This document shows positions 61,155 through 64,000 of a stretch of 64,000 nucleotides of DNA, piece after piece. The stretch covers positions 124,001 to 188,000 of the forward strand of contig JAFEDU010000005.1 of the NCBI GenBank assembly GCA_018241425.1. The letters are read 5' to 3'. Numbering within the stretch: position 1 is the first letter of the stretch; each line of letters starts with the position of its first letter. The DNA is from Pseudomonadota bacterium (GTDB taxonomy: Bacteria > Pseudomonadota > Gammaproteobacteria > Steroidobacterales > Steroidobacteraceae). Made by a program: the position numbers and the translations under genes. The notes under the pieces were generated by a model. The model was not told the DNA's origin, did no database searches, and was given only the letters and a program-made list of their open reading frames with translations.

Positions 61155-61922
61155 ATGAACGCAGCCCGCGTACGCCCGACCGCACTCCTTGCCCTGCTCC
61201 TGGTCGCCGGGTCGGGACTGGCGCAGGCCGATTCACCGCCGCCGTGGAGCTACTCGGGCGGTACCGGACCTGCCCACTGGGGCGAGGAGGATACCGCCTA
61301 CGCAACCTGCGCGAACGGACAGCTGCAATCGCCGATCGACATCGAGGCGGCGCCGCGCGAGGACCTGCCGGCCATCCAGTTCGACTACCGCCCGGTGCCC
61401 CTCGACGTCACCGACACGGGCTACACCATCCAGGTGAACGTCCCCGCGGGCAGCGGCGGCATCGTCGTCGGCGGGGAGCGCTACGACCTCGTGCAGTTCC
61501 ACTTCCACCGCCCCAGCGAAGAGCGGGTCCGTGGCCGCCGCTTCGCGCTCGTGGCGCACCTGGTGCACAAGAACGCCAGGGGCGAGATCGCGGTGGTGGC
61601 CGTGCTGATCCAGCGCGTCAAGGGTGCGCAGAATCCCGTGCTGCGGCAGGTGTTCGACAACCTCCCGGACGGCAAGGGGGAAAAGAAGGTGGAGGGCGCG
61701 AGCATCGACCTCAACGCGCTTCTGCCCAGGAGCCGCGGCTACTACACGTTCGCGGGGTCCCTCACGATCCCGCCCTGCAGCGAAGGGGTGCGCTGGTTCG
61801 TGCTCAAGCGCACCCTGCCCGCGCAGTCGGGGCAGATCGCCCAGTTCGCCGCACGTTACCCGGACAATGCCCGCCCGACGCAGCCACTGCACGGGCGGTC
61901 GGTCGCCCAGACCCGCAACTAG
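61155..61922 (+). CDS. Periplasmic alpha-type carbonic anhydrase
   Basis: This 255-residue zinc enzyme interconverts CO2 and bicarbonate. A signal peptide ends near AQADS. The zinc histidines are in VQFHFHRPSEE (two) and LVAHLVHKN (one). QSPIDI and the LTIPPCSEGVRWFV segment match the family. The location is periplasmic. No neighbouring genes suggest a special role; it is convergent with gltA. Confidence 0.93.
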   Translation: MNAARVRPTALLALLLVAGSGLAQADSPPPWSYSGGTGPAHWGEEDTAYATCANGQLQSPIDIEAAPREDLPAIQFDYRPVPLDVTDTGYTIQVNVPAGSGGIVVGGERYDLVQFHFHRPSEERVRGRRFALVAHLVHKNARGEIAVVAVLIQRVKGAQNPVLRQVFDNLPDGKGEKKVEGASIDLNALLPRSRGYYTFAGSLTIPPCSEGVRWFVLKRTLPAQSGQIAQFAARYPDNARPTQPLHGRSVAQTRN

Positions 61923-61940
61923 CTTTGGCGCGCCGCGGCG

Positions 61941-63248
61941 TCAGCCGCGTTTCTTGATGTCCACGTACTCGCGCTGCACGGGGCCGGTGTACAGCTGGCG
62001 CGGGCGGCCGATGCGCATGGACGGGTCGGCGATCATCTCCTGCCAGTGCGCCACCCAGCCCACGGTCCGTGCGATGGCGAACATCACGGTGAACATCGAG
62101 CGCGGAATTCCGATCGCGCTGTAGATGACCCCGGAATAGAAGTCCACGTTCGGGTAGAGCTTGCGCTCGACGAAGTAGGGATCCTTGAGCGCCACTTCCT
62201 CGAGCCGCTGCGCCAGCTCCAGGAGCGGATTGTCGCTGCGCCCCAGCTGCGCCAGCACCTTGTGGCACATCTCGCGGATGATCTTGGCGCGCGGGTCGAA
62301 GTTCTTGTAGACGCGGTGGCCGAAACCCATGAGCCGGAAATGGCTGCTCTTGTCCTTGGCCATCGCCAGGTACTTGGGGATGTTGTCGACGGTGCCGATC
62401 TGCTCGAGCATCGACAGCACCGCCTCGTTCGCCCCGCCATGCGCCGGCCCCCAGAGTGCGGACACCCCGGCCGAGATGGCAGCGTAAGGATTGGCGCCGG
62501 TGCTGCCGGCGAGGCGCACCGTGGAGGTGCTGGCGTTCTGCTCGTGGTCGGCATGCAGCACGAACAGCAGGTCTAGCGCCCGGGCCGCGATCGGGTCGAC
62601 CTTGTAGGCCTCGCACGGCACCGCGAACAGCATGCTGAGCACGTTGGCCGCGTAGTCGAGGTCGTTACGCGGGTAGACGAACGGCTGCCCGAGCGAGTGC
62701 TTGTGGGCGGCCGCGGCGATCGTCGGGATCTTGGCGATGATGCGGTGCGCGAAGATCTCGCGGTGCCGCGGGTTATGGATGTCCATGGTGTCGTGGTAGA
62801 AGGCGGCCATCGAGGCCACGACACCGGACACCATCGCCATCGGGTGGGCGTTGTGGTGAAAGTAGTTGAAGAACCGCAGCAGCGATTCGTTGATCATCGT
62901 GTGATAACGAATGTTGCCGGTGAACTCCTCCAGCTGCTTCGCGGTCGGCAGCTCGCCGATCAGCAGCAGGTAGGCCACCTCCATGAACGAGCTCTTTTCG
63001 GCCAGCTGCTCGATCGGGTAGCCCCGGTACAGCAGCACGCCGGCGTCACCGTCGATGTAGGTGATGCGGCTCTCGGTGGCGGCGGTCGCACCGAACCCGG
63101 GATCGTAGGTGAAGACCCCGAGGTCCTTGTTGAGCCCCGCGATGTCGAGCGCCGCGGACCCCAGCGTGCCCTTGCGTAGCGGCAGCTGCGCGCTGCGCCC
63201 GGCATCCTTGTCGGTGAGCTCGAATGTCTTCCCGCTCTTCTCGGTCAT
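61941..63248 (-). CDS. gltA: Citrate synthase (type II)
   Basis: GltA (435 residues) condenses acetyl-CoA and oxaloacetate. Active-site residues are visible: the His in [11 protein letters not shown], the His in [15 protein letters not shown] and the Asp in [14 protein letters not shown] [10 protein letters not shown]. The length and N-terminal beta domain ([25 protein letters not shown]) fit the NADH-sensitive gram-negative type II enzyme. It is a single gene between the carbonic anhydrase and rpmE. Confidence 0.96.
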   Translation of the reverse strand: MTEKSGKTFELTDKDAGRSAQLPLRKGTLGSAALDIAGLNKDLGVFTYDPGFGATAATESRITYIDGDAGVLLYRGYPIEQLAEKSSFMEVAYLLLIGELPTAKQLEEFTGNIRYHTMINESLLRFFNYFHHNAHPMAMVSGVVASMAAFYHDTMDIHNPRHREIFAHRIIAKIPTIAAAAHKHSLGQPFVYPRNDLDYAANVLSMLFAVPCEAYKVDPIAARALDLLFVLHADHEQNASTSTVRLAGSTGANPYAAISAGVSALWGPAHGGANEAVLSMLEQIGTVDNIPKYLAMAKDKSSHFRLMGFGHRVYKNFDPRAKIIREMCHKVLAQLGRSDNPLLELAQRLEEVALKDPYFVERKLYPNVDFYSGVIYSAIGIPRSMFTVMFAIARTVGWVAHWQEMIADPSMRIGRPRQLYTGPVQREYVDIKKRG

Positions 63249-63505
63249 TCCGCGGCCGCTTTCGTGTGCAGGGGCGACTCGGGCGCCGGTCGGCGCGCGT
63301 CGCGTGAAACGTCGGGAGGTTTACATGGTCCGTGCGCTCGAATCAAGGCACCAGCCACGCAAACCTACTCACCGGTAGGCTAAGCGCGCGGTACCAGGCG
63401 GGACCATCGTCTCGACGGACGAGGCTTCGGCGCAGCCGCGCCGCCGGGACTTCCAAGGCCGGCCGGCGTACAGGCGGCGCCGGGCCTTGGCCGTCGGCGG
63501 GAGGC

Positions 63506-63721
63506 TTACTTGGCCGCGGCCGCGGCCGCGTACTTCTTGCGGAACTTGTCCACGCGGCCGGCGGTGTCGACGATCTTCTGCTTGCCCGTGTAGAAAGGGT
63601 GGCAGCTCGAGCACACCTCGACCTGCAGGTCGTGGCCCAGGGTCGAGCTGGTCTTGAAGGTATTGCCGCAGGTGCAGCTCACCGTCATCTCTTTGTACTC
63701 GGGGTGGATCGCGTCTTTCAT
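63506..63721 (-). CDS. rpmE: 50S ribosomal protein L31 (zinc form)
   Basis: L31 (71 residues) starts MKDAIHPEY. It has the zinc ligands C16, C18, C37 and C40 (CTC and CSSC), so it is the C+ form rather than the zinc-independent YkgM type. The Ala/Lys tail ends AAAAAAK. It is the last complete gene in the window. The 257 bases between it and gltA contain no recognisable gene. Confidence 0.96.
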   Translation of the reverse strand: MKDAIHPEYKEMTVSCTCGNTFKTSSTLGHDLQVEVCSSCHPFYTGKQKIVDTAGRVDKFRKKYAAAAAAK

Positions 63722-63860
63722 GGCGGCACTCGCGGCTTCTTGCGGGACTGTGACGCCTACATGGGGCGGCACGGACGGAAGTTAAAGGGCGCGGGAGTGT
63801 AGCGGCAGTCCCGCCGCCCCTCAAGCGGGCATCACGGGGGGGTCGCCGGGCCGCGGATCC

Positions 63861-63895
63861 TTATCCACAGAAGCTGTGGACAACTCTGTGGACGC
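63861..63895. promoter_or_regulatory. DnaA-box cluster
   Basis: TTATCCACA (63861-63869) is a perfect DnaA box. TGTGGACAA (63875-63883) is a one-mismatch box on the other strand, and TGTGGACGC (63887-63895) is a weaker third. The first two form an inverted repeat around AAGC. An AT-rich stretch with TTGATCAA and an AACAGG...CCTGTT hairpin (63959-63979) follows to the window end. It could be DnaA-regulated promoter DNA (in many gammaproteobacteria priA is next to rpmE) or part of a replication site; the missing sequence would settle it. Confidence 0.55.
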
Positions 63896-64000
63896 AGGTC
63901 CGGGCAGCCCCCAGTTTCCCGTGCCAGATTGCATTTTTGTTACCTTGATCAAAAAATGAACAGGGGTTTTTCACCTGTTTCATCAATGGGTTACATGTAT

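Overview
The window is about 64 kb of chromosome from a GC-rich gammaproteobacterium. The gene set is typical of that class: a divergent pilMNOPQ / penicillin-binding protein 1A pair followed by aroK-aroB-dgt, an AlgZ/AlgR-like LytTR pair, oxyR-ahpCD and YajQ. It could come from the Nevskiales, Steroidobacterales or Xanthomonadales side, but species cannot be set from sequence alone. Genes are densely packed, often with 4-base overlaps, and GTG or TTG starts are common. No tRNA, rRNA, insertion sequence, phage gene or CRISPR array was seen.

Layout. 0-2 kb: creD and an OmpW porin. 2-8.9 kb: a complete tryptophan operon on the minus strand (trpL-E-G-D-C-F-B-A) with a promoter, a 14-codon leader peptide carrying three consecutive Trp codons, an antiterminator and a terminator. 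8.9-12 kb: a sigma-54 activator divergent from a two-gene unit (CREST/alkaline ceramidase-like protein plus fatty acid hydroxylase) that has a near-consensus sigma-54 promoter. 12-20 kb: YajQ, a BtuF-like binding protein, and a TetR-controlled RND efflux operon with a palindromic operator. 20-30 kb: ahpC-ahpD divergent from oxyR, hydrolases, a DMT exporter, a copper chaperone, an aldo/keto reductase, an acyl-CoA dehydrogenase and a LysR regulator. 30-36 kb: a degenerate EAL protein, a LytS-type histidine kinase with a LytTR regulator, and a CPA2 antiporter. 36-46 kb: a membrane-anchored Ala/Pro-rich protein, a glycosyltransferase, an unknown secreted protein, a YbbA/YbbP-type ABC system, tesA and fadD. 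45.8-49.3 kb: an island of visibly lower GC with three DUF6502-like genes and an exported DUF5666-type protein with nine GISGGG repeats. 49.5-57.5 kb: dgt, aroB, aroK and pilQPONM. 57.5-58 kb: a c-di-GMP-I (GEMM-I) riboswitch reading toward pilM. 58-64 kb: PBP1A, a hypothetical gene, an alpha-carbonic anhydrase, gltA, rpmE and a small DnaA-box cluster.

How the parts work together. The best-supported regulatory elements are the trp attenuator and the GEMM-I riboswitch ahead of the type IV pilus alignment and secretin genes. With YajQ and the degenerate EAL protein, the riboswitch makes cyclic di-GMP a recurring theme. The two most system-like novelties are the DUF6502/DUF5666 repeat cassette, with its own promoter and operator-like inverted repeat, and the sigma-54-controlled ceramidase-like/hydroxylase pair. 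All functional statements rest on motif recognition by eye; no database search was run.
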